In this document: piece by piece, positions 32,416 to 41,577 of the stretch
Layout: each line of letters begins with the position of its first letter
How positions within the stretch are numbered: the first letter of the stretch is position 1
Source: an uncultured Muribaculaceae bacterium
GTDB lineage: Bacteria > Bacteroidota > Bacteroidia > Bacteroidales > Muribaculaceae
DNA length: 64,000 bases
Direction: 5' to 3'
Assembly: GCA_910579675.1 (NCBI GenBank)
Contig: CAJTUF010000012.1
Coordinates: 22,264 to 86,263 of the forward strand
Notes under the pieces: model-generated
What the model was told of the DNA's origin: nothing
Seen by the model: only the letters and a program-made list of their open reading frames with translations
The model's database searches: none
Program-made: the position numbers and the translations under genes

Positions 32416-34449
32416 TCAGTCAAGGCTCTCGGCGGGCTGACCACTATAGATGGGCCAACCGGGATTCTGATAGATAACCGAGGTTGCAGCGTTCTTGTCG
32501 GGGCTTGCAGTCTCAAGTGCGAGTGTGCCGATGGGCGAGAGATAGTGGGCGCGGGTGAAGCGGTAGCCATCCCATACAGGGTTGCCGCCTACCTGTGAGA
32601 TCTGGTAGGGACGTACATAGGCGCTGGCTGACTCCGACGACATATTGCTCTCGTTGCTGTTGGCGTCAACAGTGGGTACGATATATTCGCCACCCTCGGT
32701 CTTCATGGCCAGAGGGCTGTTGGGGTCGTTGTAAACGGTGCCCCAATACTTGATACCCTCGATCTGATAGGGGGTGTTGATCATCTGGTCGAGTGCGCAC
32801 CAGCGGCGGAGGTCCATCATGCGGAGAGCCTCGGCGCAGAGCTCGTTGCGGCGCTCGCGGCGAACGTTGTAGAGCAGCGGGCTGATGAGAGCGCCATGCG
32901 AGTAGGCACCCCAGTCACCCTTAGCCTCTTCTGCCATGTTGGTTGCGGCTACAGTCTTGTTGTAGTCGGCATCAACCTTGGCGCGGTTGCGGAGAGCGGC
33001 CCAGTAGCCGGCGGCGGTGCCGTCGACATTGCCGTTCTTCTCAACGCATGCCTCCATGTAGTTGAGGAGAGCCTCAGCTGCGCGGAATATGATAGAGCCG
33101 GTGGTCGACTGCAGGTTGCCCTGAGCCTGGGCATAGTTGTAAGCCTGACCCTTCTTCACGGCCCAGCCGGTGGGGCAGCAGGTGAGGTCTTCACCGCCAA
33201 ACATCCAGCCCATGCGGTATTCGGCGGGCGAGTTGCCGTCGAGGCCGTAGGTGATGATGGAGTGGTCGGTCTTGGTGAAGATCTGGATGCGCGAGTCGCG
33301 GCCCTGGAGGGTAGCGGTCACACCCTGATCTTCCCATGCGGGATCATAGCCTGAGCCGGCAGCGTAGATGGGGAGGCCGTTGCGCATGAGGAAGGATGCC
33401 ACCATGCCGCGGGTCCAGCCCGAACCACCTGCGTTTTTCTGGAACTGAGCCTGCATCTGGGTTACAACGCCCTGCGAGAGGCTGTAAGCACGATAGAGGA
33501 GCACCTCATCGTAAGCGCCCGAGTTGTCGGCGCTGAACATGCAGTAGTAGGGGTTGAGTTCGCTAAAGCCGGGGCCCATGCCCTCGGGGGTGTCGGTGTT
33601 CTCTACGAGATTGCCTACAAACTTGTCGCCCACGAGCTTGGCCGATGCCATTGCCTCGGTGAGGAAGTAGTTGATCTCGGAGTCGATGTCAAAGCCGTTG
33701 AGATCGGCGCTGTTGCCGGGCCAGCCGGGTCCGCCGGGTACCAGAGCAGTGCCCTTGTGGTACTTGAGCCATGTGCCCTCGAAGAGAGCCACGCGGCTGC
33801 GGAAGAGGTTGGCGCAGTCCTTGGTCAGACCGTTCTTGCCGTAGGCCGATGCCTCGGGGAGCAGACGGGCAGCCTCGGTGAGGTGGTCAAGGATATAGCG
33901 GGCCACCTGGTTGCGGGGCTTGCGCTTCGATGCCTCAAGGGTGATCTCCTTATCGTCGGGCAGCACGCCGTCGAGGATAGGATAGTCGCCGATGGCCTGA
34001 TAGCCTGCCCAATATGTGTAGGCGAGGAAGAAGTGGGCCTCACCCATAGCCTGGTCGATCTGGGCCTGTGCGCCGGTGATATTGCCGGCATCATAGTTGG
34101 GCTGGGCGTACTCGAGGAAGTAGTTAAGACCGCGGATATTGCCGAAGCCCCAGTTGTCGTTACCGCTGCCCACACGCCATTCGCCGGGAGCGAAGCGGCT
34201 GCTTGCCGAGCGGCCGGCCTGATTGTCGGTGCCGTTGTCGCTCGAGAAGGTGCCGAGGCCATAGGCATTGTCCGAATGGGAGGGGAGGATGGTATAGTAG
34301 TTCAAGGTATAAGCCTTGAGATTGTCTGCGGAGGTGAAGTAGTTTTCCGGGATAAGCTTATCCTGGGGCTCCTTGTCGAGGTAGTCGTTACATGCCGAGA
34401 GGCCGACCACCGCCGCAGTGGCAAGAAGCAGATTGATATATTTTCTCAT
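32416..34449 (-). CDS. SusD/RagB-family glycan-binding lipoprotein (second pair)
   Basis: This 677-residue surface lipoprotein has lipobox GLSACN and the family start NDYLDKEPQDKLIPENYF. TPR helices follow, and the RagB/SusD C-terminal domain (YNVRRERRNELCAEALRMMDLRRW) is clear. At 677 residues it is long for the family (usually 500-600). It lies 23 bases after its SusC partner and is followed by a terminator. The glycan is not evident from sequence; GH110 next door is the only enzyme clue. Confidence 0.93.
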   Translation of the reverse strand: MRKYINLLLATAAVVGLSACNDYLDKEPQDKLIPENYFTSADNLKAYTLNYYTILPSHSDNAYGLGTFSSDNGTDNQAGRSASSRFAPGEWRVGSGNDNWGFGNIRGLNYFLEYAQPNYDAGNITGAQAQIDQAMGEAHFFLAYTYWAGYQAIGDYPILDGVLPDDKEITLEASKRKPRNQVARYILDHLTEAARLLPEASAYGKNGLTKDCANLFRSRVALFEGTWLKYHKGTALVPGGPGWPGNSADLNGFDIDSEINYFLTEAMASAKLVGDKFVGNLVENTDTPEGMGPGFSELNPYYCMFSADNSGAYDEVLLYRAYSLSQGVVTQMQAQFQKNAGGSGWTRGMVASFLMRNGLPIYAAGSGYDPAWEDQGVTATLQGRDSRIQIFTKTDHSIITYGLDGNSPAEYRMGWMFGGEDLTCCPTGWAVKKGQAYNYAQAQGNLQSTTGSIIFRAAEALLNYMEACVEKNGNVDGTAAGYWAALRNRAKVDADYNKTVAATNMAEEAKGDWGAYSHGALISPLLYNVRRERRNELCAEALRMMDLRRWCALDQMINTPYQIEGIKYWGTVYNDPNSPLAMKTEGGEYIVPTVDANSNESNMSSESASAYVRPYQISQVGGNPVWDGYRFTRAHYLSPIGTLALETASPDKNAATSVIYQNPGWPIYSGQPAESLD

Positions 34450-34472
34450 TGTTGATAAGAGATGCGGTTTGA

Positions 34473-37400
34473 TTAGAAGGTCACGTTAAGACCGAAGGAG
34501 AATACACGCGAGAGGGGGTAAACCTTACCGAAGCCATAGCCGCTGTTGTATGCCTCGATCAGCTCGGGATCACCCATATCGGTGAAGTTGGTGATGGTGG
34601 CGAGGTTTTCACCCGACACGAAGATGCGTGCGCGGTCGATATAAGCCTTGCGGGTAAGCGTCTGGGGAAGGGTGTAGCCGATGGTCACGTTCTTCAGGCG
34701 GCAGTAAGCTGCGTTCTGGAGATAACGGGTCTGAGTCTGAGTGTTGTTGGGGCCGCCCCAGTTTACACGGGGATAGTAGGCATCGACATTGGGGCCGAGG
34801 GGATCGGTGGTGTCGGCTGCGCGGAAGTAGTCGAGCTGAGGTTTGTAGACAACAGCCTGCCACTTGCCACCGGTGCCACCAACTACACCAAACATCATTG
34901 GGCCACTTGCCCAGTAATCACGCTTGCCTACACCCTGGAAGAAGATCTTCACGTCGAAGCCCTTCCACGATGCGTCGAGGTTAAGACCGAAGCTATAGCG
35001 CGGGGTGGTGTTACCGATAACCTTATAGTCGCCCGAGTTCTCAACGGTGTTGACAGGGATCGCCTTGGCATCGGGGTTATTGACAACATCTTCGTAACCT
35101 GCATCGCCGGGGATATAATACTTGCCATTGAGCTTGTACATACCTTCGATACCGTTGTTGATCTTGCCATCGCCGTTGAGGTCGGCATACATCACGTCAC
35201 CGGCGGTCCAGCCGCTGTTGGCAATCCACGATTGATTAACCTTCGAGAGGTGCTCCTGCATCTCGGCGTCGGTCTTGGCGATGCCTACAGTAGTAAGACC
35301 CCAGATCTCGCCGAGCTTCTTGCCCGACCAATAATTCTGAGTGAGGCTGTAGGTTTCGTTGTTGGGATACTCGTCTACAGTCACAGTGTGGTCGTAGAGG
35401 TTGGCGGTGATGCCATAGTTGAAGTCGCCGATGCGGTCGCGCCAGCTGATGGTGAGCTCCCAACCCTTTGAGGTCATCGAGAGGTTGTTGACATTAGGCA
35501 CGCTTGCACCGAATACTCCGGGAAGGGTGGCGCCGGGGCCTACCATGTCGACTGTCTTACGGTTGTAGTAGTCGAAGCTACCGGTCAGACGGTTGTTGAG
35601 GAAGCCGAAGTCAAAACCGATATCCCAGGTGCGGTTCTTTTCCCATGTGAGGGTCGACGATACGAGGCCGGGCATCGAAGCGATGTTGCCCTTGTTGCCA
35701 CCGTTGATAAGCCAGCCGGAAGAGGCGGGCGAGTAGCCCATAGCCACATAGGTGGGATACCAGTTGTCGGTGTTCTGGTTGCCGAGCTTACCCCATGAGT
35801 AGCGGAGCTTGAACTGGTTCCACACGCTGTTGAGGCTCTCGAAGAAGCTCTCCTGAGCCACATTCCAACCGAGTGAGAACGAGGGGCTCCATGTCCAGCG
35901 GGTAGCGGAGCGGAAACGTGAGGAGCCGTCGTAGCGGAGGTTACCCTCTATGAGGTAGCGGCCCTGATAGTCGTAGTTGATACGGCCAAACCAGCCTGCG
36001 GTCGACCATGAGGCGGCACCACCGCTCACGCGCTGGTTCTTGCCATCGGTAGTGGTGAGGAAGGGGAGGCCGTTGATGATACCGGTGTTCTGGGCCGAGA
36101 AGTCCTTGTTCTGAAGCCACTCGCTCTGGAAGCCGGCCATGATCTTGAAGTTATGGTCTTCGGCAAAGGTGCGCGAGTAGTCGGCATACACGTTGGGGTT
36201 GAAGTAGTTGGAGCGGATGTTGTACTCATACACTCGGCTGCCCACACCACCTGCGCCGTAGGGATAACCGTTAGGGTTGCGGTCGTAGGGGTTGCCGTCG
36301 CAGTCCCAGCCGTGGGCCTGCTGCACATCCTGCGACTGATACGAATGGTTGGTGCGGTAGTTGAACTCGGCGTTGATGTTGAGGCCTTCGAGGGGGTGGA
36401 TGCGGAAGGCAAACTGCTGGTCGAGCTTATCCTCGGTGGTCTTGAAGCGGCCGCCATTCTGCATACCGTCGATAAACGATTCTACAACGGGATAGCCGTT
36501 GGGGTCGTGGGTCGGGATGATCGGCCAGTAGCGGGCGATGTTGTGATACATCTCATTGCTTGCGTAGTTCGACACAAACGAGGGAGCATCGTAGTTGCCG
36601 CGGTACCAGCGGGTGCTGTAGCCAAACGAGAGCCACTTGGTGAGGTTCACGTTGATCTTGGCGTTGATGGTGTAGCGGTGCTGGCTGTCGTCGCCCCAGC
36701 GGAGGATACCCTCCTGGCTCAGGAGGTTGCCGGAGAAGTAGAAGTCATACTTGTCGTTGCCGCCGGTGGCCGAGATGTTGTGCTCCTGGGCAAAGGCGGT
36801 CTTGCCGAAGTGTTCGTCGAGCCAGTCGGTGTTGCCCATAGGCAGGAGGTTGTTCTCGTCCCATACCTCCCAGTGGTTGTTGGTCGGGTTGCGGAACATG
36901 GTGATGAGGCTCGGATCGCTCTGAACTCGCTTCAGATAGTCGAGCTGGTCGTTAGAGAACCAGATCTGACGGTTGGCGATAGCAGCCTGATTCATGGCTA
37001 CGGCCCACTCGTAGGAGTTGGCCATCTCGGGCATGCGGGTCACATGGCTCCAGCGGAAGTTGTCGCTGTAGTTGATGGTCACCTTGCCGTCGCTGCCGCT
37101 CTTGGTGGTCACGAGGATCACACCGCCGGCTGCACGGCTACCGTAGATCGACGATGCTGCGGCATCTTTAAGGATCGAGATGTTTTCAACGTCGGCGGGG
37201 TTGAGCTGGTTGAGGTCGCCTTCCATGCCGTCGATGAGAACGAGGGGGCTTACCGACGAACCGGAACCGATGGTACCGGTACCGCGGATATTCATTGAGC
37301 GGGCTGCACCGAGCTGACCACCGCGGCTGGAGCCGAGCACGTCAAGACCGGCAGCCATGCCCTGGAGTGCGTCGGCCACGGTGTTGACCGGGCGGGCGGC

Positions 37401-37826
37401 GATCTCCTTGGCGCTCACGGTCGACACGGCGCCCGTGAGGTTGGCCTTCTTCTGCGAACCGAAACCAACCACCACGACTTCGTCGAGCATGTTGTTTTCG
37501 GAGAGAATAACGTTGATGTTCTGACCGTTCCAGGTTACTGTCACTGTCTCGTAGCCCACATAAGAGATACGGACGGTGGAACCGACGGGCACATTGGCGA
37601 GAGCAAACTCACCGTCGATATTTGTGCTGCCGCCGATAGTTGTACCGAGCACGACAACACTGGCGCCGATCATGGGCTCGCCCTCTGAATCGGTCACCAC
37701 ACCCTTACACGTTTCGGTAGCGGGTTGCACTGCTGCGGGAGCCTCGGCGGGCGCTGCATAGACGGCGCCTACGGAAGCTGTGGCGCCTGCAAGCGCAACG
37801 GCCAACGTCTTAAGATGATTGGTCAT
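34473..37826 (-). CDS. SusC/RagA-family TonB-dependent transporter (second pair)
   Basis: This is a 1117-residue outer-membrane transporter. A signal peptide (residues 1-25), a carboxypeptidase-regulatory-like domain (GVVTDSEGEPMIGASVVVLGTT), the plug (LDEVVVVGFGSQKKANLTGAVSTV; LIDGMEGDLNQLNPADVENISILKDAAASSIYGSRAAGGVILVTTKSG) and a barrel ending YPLSRVFSFGLNVTF are visible. The start is a normal ATG, unlike the other SusC gene in the window. A -7 box lies 168 bases before the start. Confidence 0.95.
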   Translation of the reverse strand: MTNHLKTLAVALAGATASVGAVYAAPAEAPAAVQPATETCKGVVTDSEGEPMIGASVVVLGTTIGGSTNIDGEFALANVPVGSTVRISYVGYETVTVTWNGQNINVILSENNMLDEVVVVGFGSQKKANLTGAVSTVSAKEIAARPVNTVADALQGMAAGLDVLGSSRGGQLGAARSMNIRGTGTIGSGSSVSPLVLIDGMEGDLNQLNPADVENISILKDAAASSIYGSRAAGGVILVTTKSGSDGKVTINYSDNFRWSHVTRMPEMANSYEWAVAMNQAAIANRQIWFSNDQLDYLKRVQSDPSLITMFRNPTNNHWEVWDENNLLPMGNTDWLDEHFGKTAFAQEHNISATGGNDKYDFYFSGNLLSQEGILRWGDDSQHRYTINAKINVNLTKWLSFGYSTRWYRGNYDAPSFVSNYASNEMYHNIARYWPIIPTHDPNGYPVVESFIDGMQNGGRFKTTEDKLDQQFAFRIHPLEGLNINAEFNYRTNHSYQSQDVQQAHGWDCDGNPYDRNPNGYPYGAGGVGSRVYEYNIRSNYFNPNVYADYSRTFAEDHNFKIMAGFQSEWLQNKDFSAQNTGIINGLPFLTTTDGKNQRVSGGAASWSTAGWFGRINYDYQGRYLIEGNLRYDGSSRFRSATRWTWSPSFSLGWNVAQESFFESLNSVWNQFKLRYSWGKLGNQNTDNWYPTYVAMGYSPASSGWLINGGNKGNIASMPGLVSSTLTWEKNRTWDIGFDFGFLNNRLTGSFDYYNRKTVDMVGPGATLPGVFGASVPNVNNLSMTSKGWELTISWRDRIGDFNYGITANLYDHTVTVDEYPNNETYSLTQNYWSGKKLGEIWGLTTVGIAKTDAEMQEHLSKVNQSWIANSGWTAGDVMYADLNGDGKINNGIEGMYKLNGKYYIPGDAGYEDVVNNPDAKAIPVNTVENSGDYKVIGNTTPRYSFGLNLDASWKGFDVKIFFQGVGKRDYWASGPMMFGVVGGTGGKWQAVVYKPQLDYFRAADTTDPLGPNVDAYYPRVNWGGPNNTQTQTRYLQNAAYCRLKNVTIGYTLPQTLTRKAYIDRARIFVSGENLATITNFTDMGDPELIEAYNSGYGFGKVYPLSRVFSFGLNVTF

Positions 37827-37993
37827 AGGTTTGATAGTTACTTCACCGATGCGGCCTCTGACAATGGAGATTGGTCTGGAGGTCGCGCCGGTGTTGGTTA
37901 ATTATTTAAGGTTGTTGTTTTTATAGTTTTTGTTTTGTAACATAAGGTCTATAGCAGGTGGCAATCTGGAATAGTTAGTTCCTCATGATTTTG

Positions 37994-38022
37994 CAAATTT
38001 AAATACTTTTTTTCATTTCCAA
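37994..38022 (-). promoter_or_regulatory. Promoter of the second SusC/SusD operon
   Basis: On the minus strand TTG (38022-38020), 18 bases, then TAAATTTG (38001-37994). The leader is about 155-165 bases. Confidence 0.6.
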
Positions 38023-38157
38023 TCATTTTTTTTGAAAAAATAAGTTGCCCACATTCCCCGAAGCTCCCTAATTGCAAGCTACTATAGCCACTACGCTCCC
38101 CCCACCCCCTCTTTACACTTTTTCACATAAAATATCCCAATCCCCGCGGCCTTGTAG

Positions 38158-38177
38158 GGATGCACCACGGTGCATCC
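38158..38177. repeat. Short perfect palindrome
   Basis: GGATGCACC and GGTGCATCC form a 9-bp stem with a 2-base centre. It sits in a stretch of a kind (TAGGGATGCACC...) that is scattered between genes of many Bacteroidales genomes, as I recall. Confidence 0.6.
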
Positions 38178-38221
38178 GCCCGGCGACGATGCAGGGACGA
38201 GGCGCCCATCCCGCCCAAGGA

Positions 38222-38346
38222 GCTCGGCTGACGCTGAGCAAGAGGATGGGGAGCCGCACCAACCTGCGGCTGCGGCGGCTACGCGCGCTCTTGCCGCAGG
38301 CTACCCAAAAGGAACGCCCCCAAAGGGGCTTTGGGCGCTACGCGCC
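38222..38346 (-). repeat. Structured intergenic repeat, copy A1
   Basis: Read on the minus strand the elements are, in order: stem 1 GGCGC/GCGCC (38334-38346), stem 2 GCCCC/GGGGC (38316-38329), a CCT..GGGTAGCC link, and stem 3 CCTGCGGC/GCCGCAGG. Stem 3 closes a 22-base loop (38271-38292) with core GCGCGCGTAGCCGCCGCA. The tail GCTCAGCGTCAGCCGAGC (38239-38222) follows. It faces copy A2 with the stem 1 ends inward. Confidence 0.85.
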
Positions 38347-38390
38347 TACCGCGACAACCCGGCCAAAAGCTCCCCACGCGACGCCCACCC

Positions 38391-38511
38391 GGCGCATAGC
38401 GCCCAAGCCGCGTAGCGGCGCACCTGAGGGGTAGCCTCACTCAAAGGCGCGCGTAGCCGCCGCAGAGTGAGGTCAAGGGGCGCAAAGAAAATTGCTCAGC
38501 GTCAGCCGAGC
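38391..38511 (+). repeat. Structured intergenic repeat, copy A2
   Basis: Stem 1 is GGCGC/GCGCC (38391-38403). Stem 2 is GCCGC/GCGGC (38407-38419). Stem 3 is CCTCACTC (38435-38442) with GAGTGAGG (38465-38472), closing a 22-base loop that differs from the other copies only near its 5' end (AAAGGCGCGCG). The tail GCTCAGCGTCAGCCGAGC is at 38494-38511. Stem 3 shares almost nothing in sequence with the other copies except that it pairs. Confidence 0.85.
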
Positions 38512-38554
38512 TCCTCCCCGCGACGCCCACCCCGGCACTTTTTCGTCAAAAATA

Positions 38555-38585
38555 TTGCCAAAAGGAGCTAAATGTATTAAATTTG
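38555..38585 (+). promoter_or_regulatory. Promoter of the ftsX gene cluster
   Basis: TTG (38555-38557), 20 bases, then TAAATTTG (38578-38585). It lies about 90 bases before the ftsX ATG. Confidence 0.75.
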
Positions 38586-38673
38586 CAGCAAATTGGCCCC
38601 GAGTGGGCCTACTTGAAAGCCCGGAGCCGACATCCCCTTTCTTTTATCCTCTTTTTCAAGCCATTTAACTATA

Positions 38674-39576
38674 ATGAGCAGACACCAAAGCCGCCCTATC
38701 CGCCGCGGCCTTCCTACCCTGAGCACTCAGGCCACGGCAGTTGTGTCGGTGGCGATGGTGCTCCTTATCCTCGGCATCGTGTCGCTGCTGGCCGTTGCCG
38801 CCCGCAGCATCGGGTCGGAGGTGCGCAGCGCCGTGGGCTATGTGGCTCTCGTCAGGGAGAGCGCTTCACCCGACGAAAAGGAGTCGCTGCGACAACTCCT
38901 CGAGAGCGCTCCTTCTACCTCCTCAGCTTCCTACGCCTCGCCCGACGAGGTGCTGCAACGCTGGCAGACTCTGCAGCCCGCCGATTCGTCGGCCTCCGAC
39001 ATCATTTCTATCATAGGCATCAACCCCTTTACCGCCGAATGGGAGGTGAAGGTCAAGGAGCAATATGCCTCGACCGACTCCCTGACTGCCGTAACCGACA
39101 TCGTCAAGGCCCACCCGGCGGTGGAGGAGGTGGTGATGCACCGCGAGATGATCGACGCCATCAACTCGACCATCGACACCATCACTCTGGCCCTCCTCAT
39201 TGTGGCCGCGGCGCTGCTGCTCATCTCAGTGGCTCTGATCAACAACACGGTGAGGCTGAGTGTCTACTCCCGCCGCTTCACCATCCACACCATGAAGCTC
39301 GTCGGAGCAACCGCCGGATATATACGCCGCCCATTCATCGCCGCCAATATCATAGGCGGAATCATCGCGGCTCTCATAGCCTATGCCATCCTCGCCATGC
39401 TCCTCTACTACTGCCGGGCCATCGATCCGGTGGTCACTCAATATCTCACGGCCGAAAGCATGGCCCTCACCGGCCTCGGCATGCTCGTGGCCGGCGTGGC
39501 CATATGCGGATCAGCCGCCCTTTTTGCCGCAAACAAGTATATACGACTGAGCTACGACAGGATGTTTGGCAACTGA
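38674..39576 (+). CDS. ftsX: Cell-division ABC-type permease FtsX
   Basis: This 300-residue inner-membrane protein, with FtsE, regulates peptidoglycan hydrolases at the division site. It has one N-terminal helix (about residues 22-45), an extracellular domain and three C-terminal helices (about residues 168-290), with LSVYSRRFTIHTMKLVGAT typical of FtsX. Its ATPase partner FtsE is not adjacent; the ABC ATPase at 26522-27184 has its own permease. It leads the cluster with DUF3098, uppP, truB and queA, an order common in Bacteroidetes. Confidence 0.92.
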   Translation: MSRHQSRPIRRGLPTLSTQATAVVSVAMVLLILGIVSLLAVAARSIGSEVRSAVGYVALVRESASPDEKESLRQLLESAPSTSSASYASPDEVLQRWQTLQPADSSASDIISIIGINPFTAEWEVKVKEQYASTDSLTAVTDIVKAHPAVEEVVMHREMIDAINSTIDTITLALLIVAAALLLISVALINNTVRLSVYSRRFTIHTMKLVGATAGYIRRPFIAANIIGGIIAALIAYAILAMLLYYCRAIDPVVTQYLTAESMALTGLGMLVAGVAICGSAALFAANKYIRLSYDRMFGN

Positions 39577-39632
39577 CCGCACACCCTTAGCCTGAGTCAA
39601 CTCCTCAACAATATAATCCATAACACCAACCT

Positions 39633-39965
39633 ATGGCAATCACAACCCCTACTACCGACTCCGCCTCATCCGGCGCTCAGGGAGCAGCAAAGCTCATCAA
39701 GGAGCGCCTCCCTCTGACCCGCCTCAACTTCATACTCATGGGCGCCGCTATCCTCGTGATAGTGGTCGGTTTTCTGCTCATGACAGGTGAGCCCTCGGGT
39801 GCCGACACCTTCAACCCCGACATCTTCTCGACCCGCCGCATTGTGGTGGGCCCCACCGTCACCTTCCTCGGCTACATCTTCATGGGCGCGGCAATCATGT
39901 GGCCCTCGCGTCGCCGCGGCACCAACGCAGGTAATGATTCACCCAACGAAGCCTCTGAAGCATGA
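39633..39965 (+). CDS. DUF3098 small membrane protein
   Basis: This 110-residue protein has two transmembrane helices. The first is in LNFILMGAAILVIVVGFLLM and the second in FLGYIFMGAAIMW, with a short loop NPDIFSTRRIVVGP between them. This is the DUF3098 signature, a Bacteroidetes-restricted family that usually sits between ftsX and uppP. It overlaps uppP by 4 bases (ATGA). Function unknown. Confidence 0.9.
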   Translation: MAITTPTTDSASSGAQGAAKLIKERLPLTRLNFILMGAAILVIVVGFLLMTGEPSGADTFNPDIFSTRRIVVGPTVTFLGYIFMGAAIMWPSRRRGTNAGNDSPNEASEA

Positions 39966-40780
39966 CATGGTTTGAGGCCCTCATAATGGGCATTGTACAG
40001 GGATTGTCGGAATATCTCCCCATCAGTTCGAGCGGACACCTTGAGATATGCCGCTCGATGCTCGGCATCGACATCAACGGCGCCGAAGCGCTCGACTTCG
40101 ACCTCGCCCTCCATGTGGCAACGGTGCTGAGCACCATCACGGTGCTCAGGGCCGAGTTTGTGCCTCTATGCCGCTCATTCTTCACCCTCAGGCGCGACGC
40201 CAACACCACCTATGTGTGGAAGCTCATAGTGTCGTGCATCCCCATCGGCATTGTAGGGCTCTGCTTCAAAGATCAGGTGGAGGCCCTGTTTGGCGGCAGC
40301 CTCACCATGGTGGGCGTGTGCCTCATGGTCACGGCGCTCCTCCTTGCCTTCGCCTACTTTTTCCGCACCCGTGAGGCAATTGCCACCCACCGCGCCGGAC
40401 GCCCCGTGGGATGGGCCGACGCCATAATCATCGGCCTCTCGCAGGCCGTGGCGGTGCTCCCCGGCCTCTCGCGCTCAGGCACCACTATCGCCACCGGCAT
40501 TATCCTCGGCGACGACCGTTCGGCAGTGGCCCGATTCTCTTTCTTCATGGTCATAATCCCCATCCTCGGCGAGGCGCTCCTCGATGGCGTGAAGATGGCC
40601 TCGGGCTCCGAAGAGTTCGGCAGCGGCGTCGGCGCCATGCAGCTTCTCATAGGCTTCGTGGCCGCCTATGTGGTGGGATGCCTCGCTTGCCGCTGGATGC
40701 TCAACATCGTGAGCCGAGGCCGCATGATATGGTTTGCAGTCTACTGTGCCCTCATGGGCTTGGCTTGTATAGTATGGTGA
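39962..40780 (+). CDS. uppP: Undecaprenyl-diphosphate phosphatase (UppP/BacA)
   Basis: This is a 272-residue polytopic membrane enzyme that recycles undecaprenyl pyrophosphate, the carrier lipid for cell-wall synthesis. The two catalytic motifs are clear: GLSEYLPISSSGHL near residue 15 and VLPGLSRSGTTI near residue 165. It begins in the last codon of the DUF3098 gene, and truB begins in its last codons. Confidence 0.96.
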   Translation: MTWFEALIMGIVQGLSEYLPISSSGHLEICRSMLGIDINGAEALDFDLALHVATVLSTITVLRAEFVPLCRSFFTLRRDANTTYVWKLIVSCIPIGIVGLCFKDQVEALFGGSLTMVGVCLMVTALLLAFAYFFRTREAIATHRAGRPVGWADAIIIGLSQAVAVLPGLSRSGTTIATGIILGDDRSAVARFSFFMVIIPILGEALLDGVKMASGSEEFGSGVGAMQLLIGFVAAYVVGCLACRWMLNIVSRGRMIWFAVYCALMGLACIVW

Positions 40781-41505
40781 CACCCGGACGCGACTACGAT
40801 TTCATAGCGGGCGAGGTGCTTATCATCGACAAGCCCCTCGAATGGACCTCATTTGATGTGGTGAAGCGCCTCCGCTCCACCCTCACCCGACGCCTCGGCA
40901 TCAAGAAGTTCAAGGTGGGCCACGCCGGCACCCTCGACCCCCTCGCCACCGGCGTGATTATCGTCACCACCGGACGCGCCACAAAGCTCATCGACTCGCT
41001 TCAGGCTGGAGTGAAGGAGTATGTGGCCACTCTGAAGCTCGGAGCCACAACACCATCGTTTGACCTTGAGACGGAGATCGACGCCACTTACCCCACCGAC
41101 CATATCACCCGCGACATGATCGACCAGGCCACAGCCCGCTTCACCGGACGGATCGAGCAGGTGCCACCCGCATTTTCCGCCTGCAAGGTCGACGGCAAGC
41201 GCGCCTACGACCTCGCCCGAAAAGGACGCGAGGTGGAGCTCAAGCCCAAGGTGCTGGTGATCGACGAGATCGAGGTGACCGCCTTTGACCCCGAAGCCAT
41301 GACCCTCACGCTCCGCATCGTGTGCAGCAAAGGCACCTACATCCGTGCCCTCGCCCGCGACATTGGCGAGGCACTCGGATCGGGAGCCCACCTCACAGCC
41401 CTTCGCCGCACCCGCGTGGGCGACGCCACACTCGGCTCAGCCCTCAGCGTCGACGACGCCGTGGAGCTGATACGCAACTGCTCCCTCGCTCCTCAGCCCG
41501 ACTGA
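40774..41505 (+). CDS. truB: tRNA pseudouridine-55 synthase TruB
   Basis: This 243-residue enzyme makes pseudouridine 55 in the T-loop of tRNAs. The catalytic aspartate lies in GHAGTLDPLATGV, and GTYIRALARDIG and the PUA-like end follow. I start it at the ATG at 40774, which overlaps the last 7 bases of uppP. The same frame runs upstream inside uppP, but that stretch has no TruB sequence. Confidence 0.95.
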   Translation: MVTPGRDYDFIAGEVLIIDKPLEWTSFDVVKRLRSTLTRRLGIKKFKVGHAGTLDPLATGVIIVTTGRATKLIDSLQAGVKEYVATLKLGATTPSFDLETEIDATYPTDHITRDMIDQATARFTGRIEQVPPAFSACKVDGKRAYDLARKGREVELKPKVLVIDEIEVTAFDPEAMTLTLRIVCSKGTYIRALARDIGEALGSGAHLTALRRTRVGDATLGSALSVDDAVELIRNCSLAPQPD

Positions 41506-41577
41506 TCTACTCCTATTATATATAGTGTATCTCTCCCCCCATCTTCCCACACCCCCTCCACGACTCAGAATCAAAGC

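Larger units (their letters stand above)
37827..38673. other. Intergenic region between the SusC gene and ftsX
   Basis: From right to left this 847-base stretch holds the ftsX promoter (38555-38585), two copies of a structured repeat (38222-38346 and 38391-38511), a short palindrome (38158-38177) and the AT-rich promoter of the SusC operon (37994-38022). Open frames across the repeat have no coding character. I see no other gene. Confidence 0.8.

Noticed and set aside
36153..37298. Long plus-strand open frame opposite the second SusC gene
   Set aside because: Shadow of the SusC codons; the translation is low in complexity and has no recognisable domain. The same holds for 7446-8537 opposite the first SusC gene and 56960-58000 opposite ychF.
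38072..38434. Open frame across the GC-rich gap before ftsX
   Set aside because: It runs through the structured repeats; the apparent codons follow the repeat units in opposite orientations, so it cannot be a protein gene.
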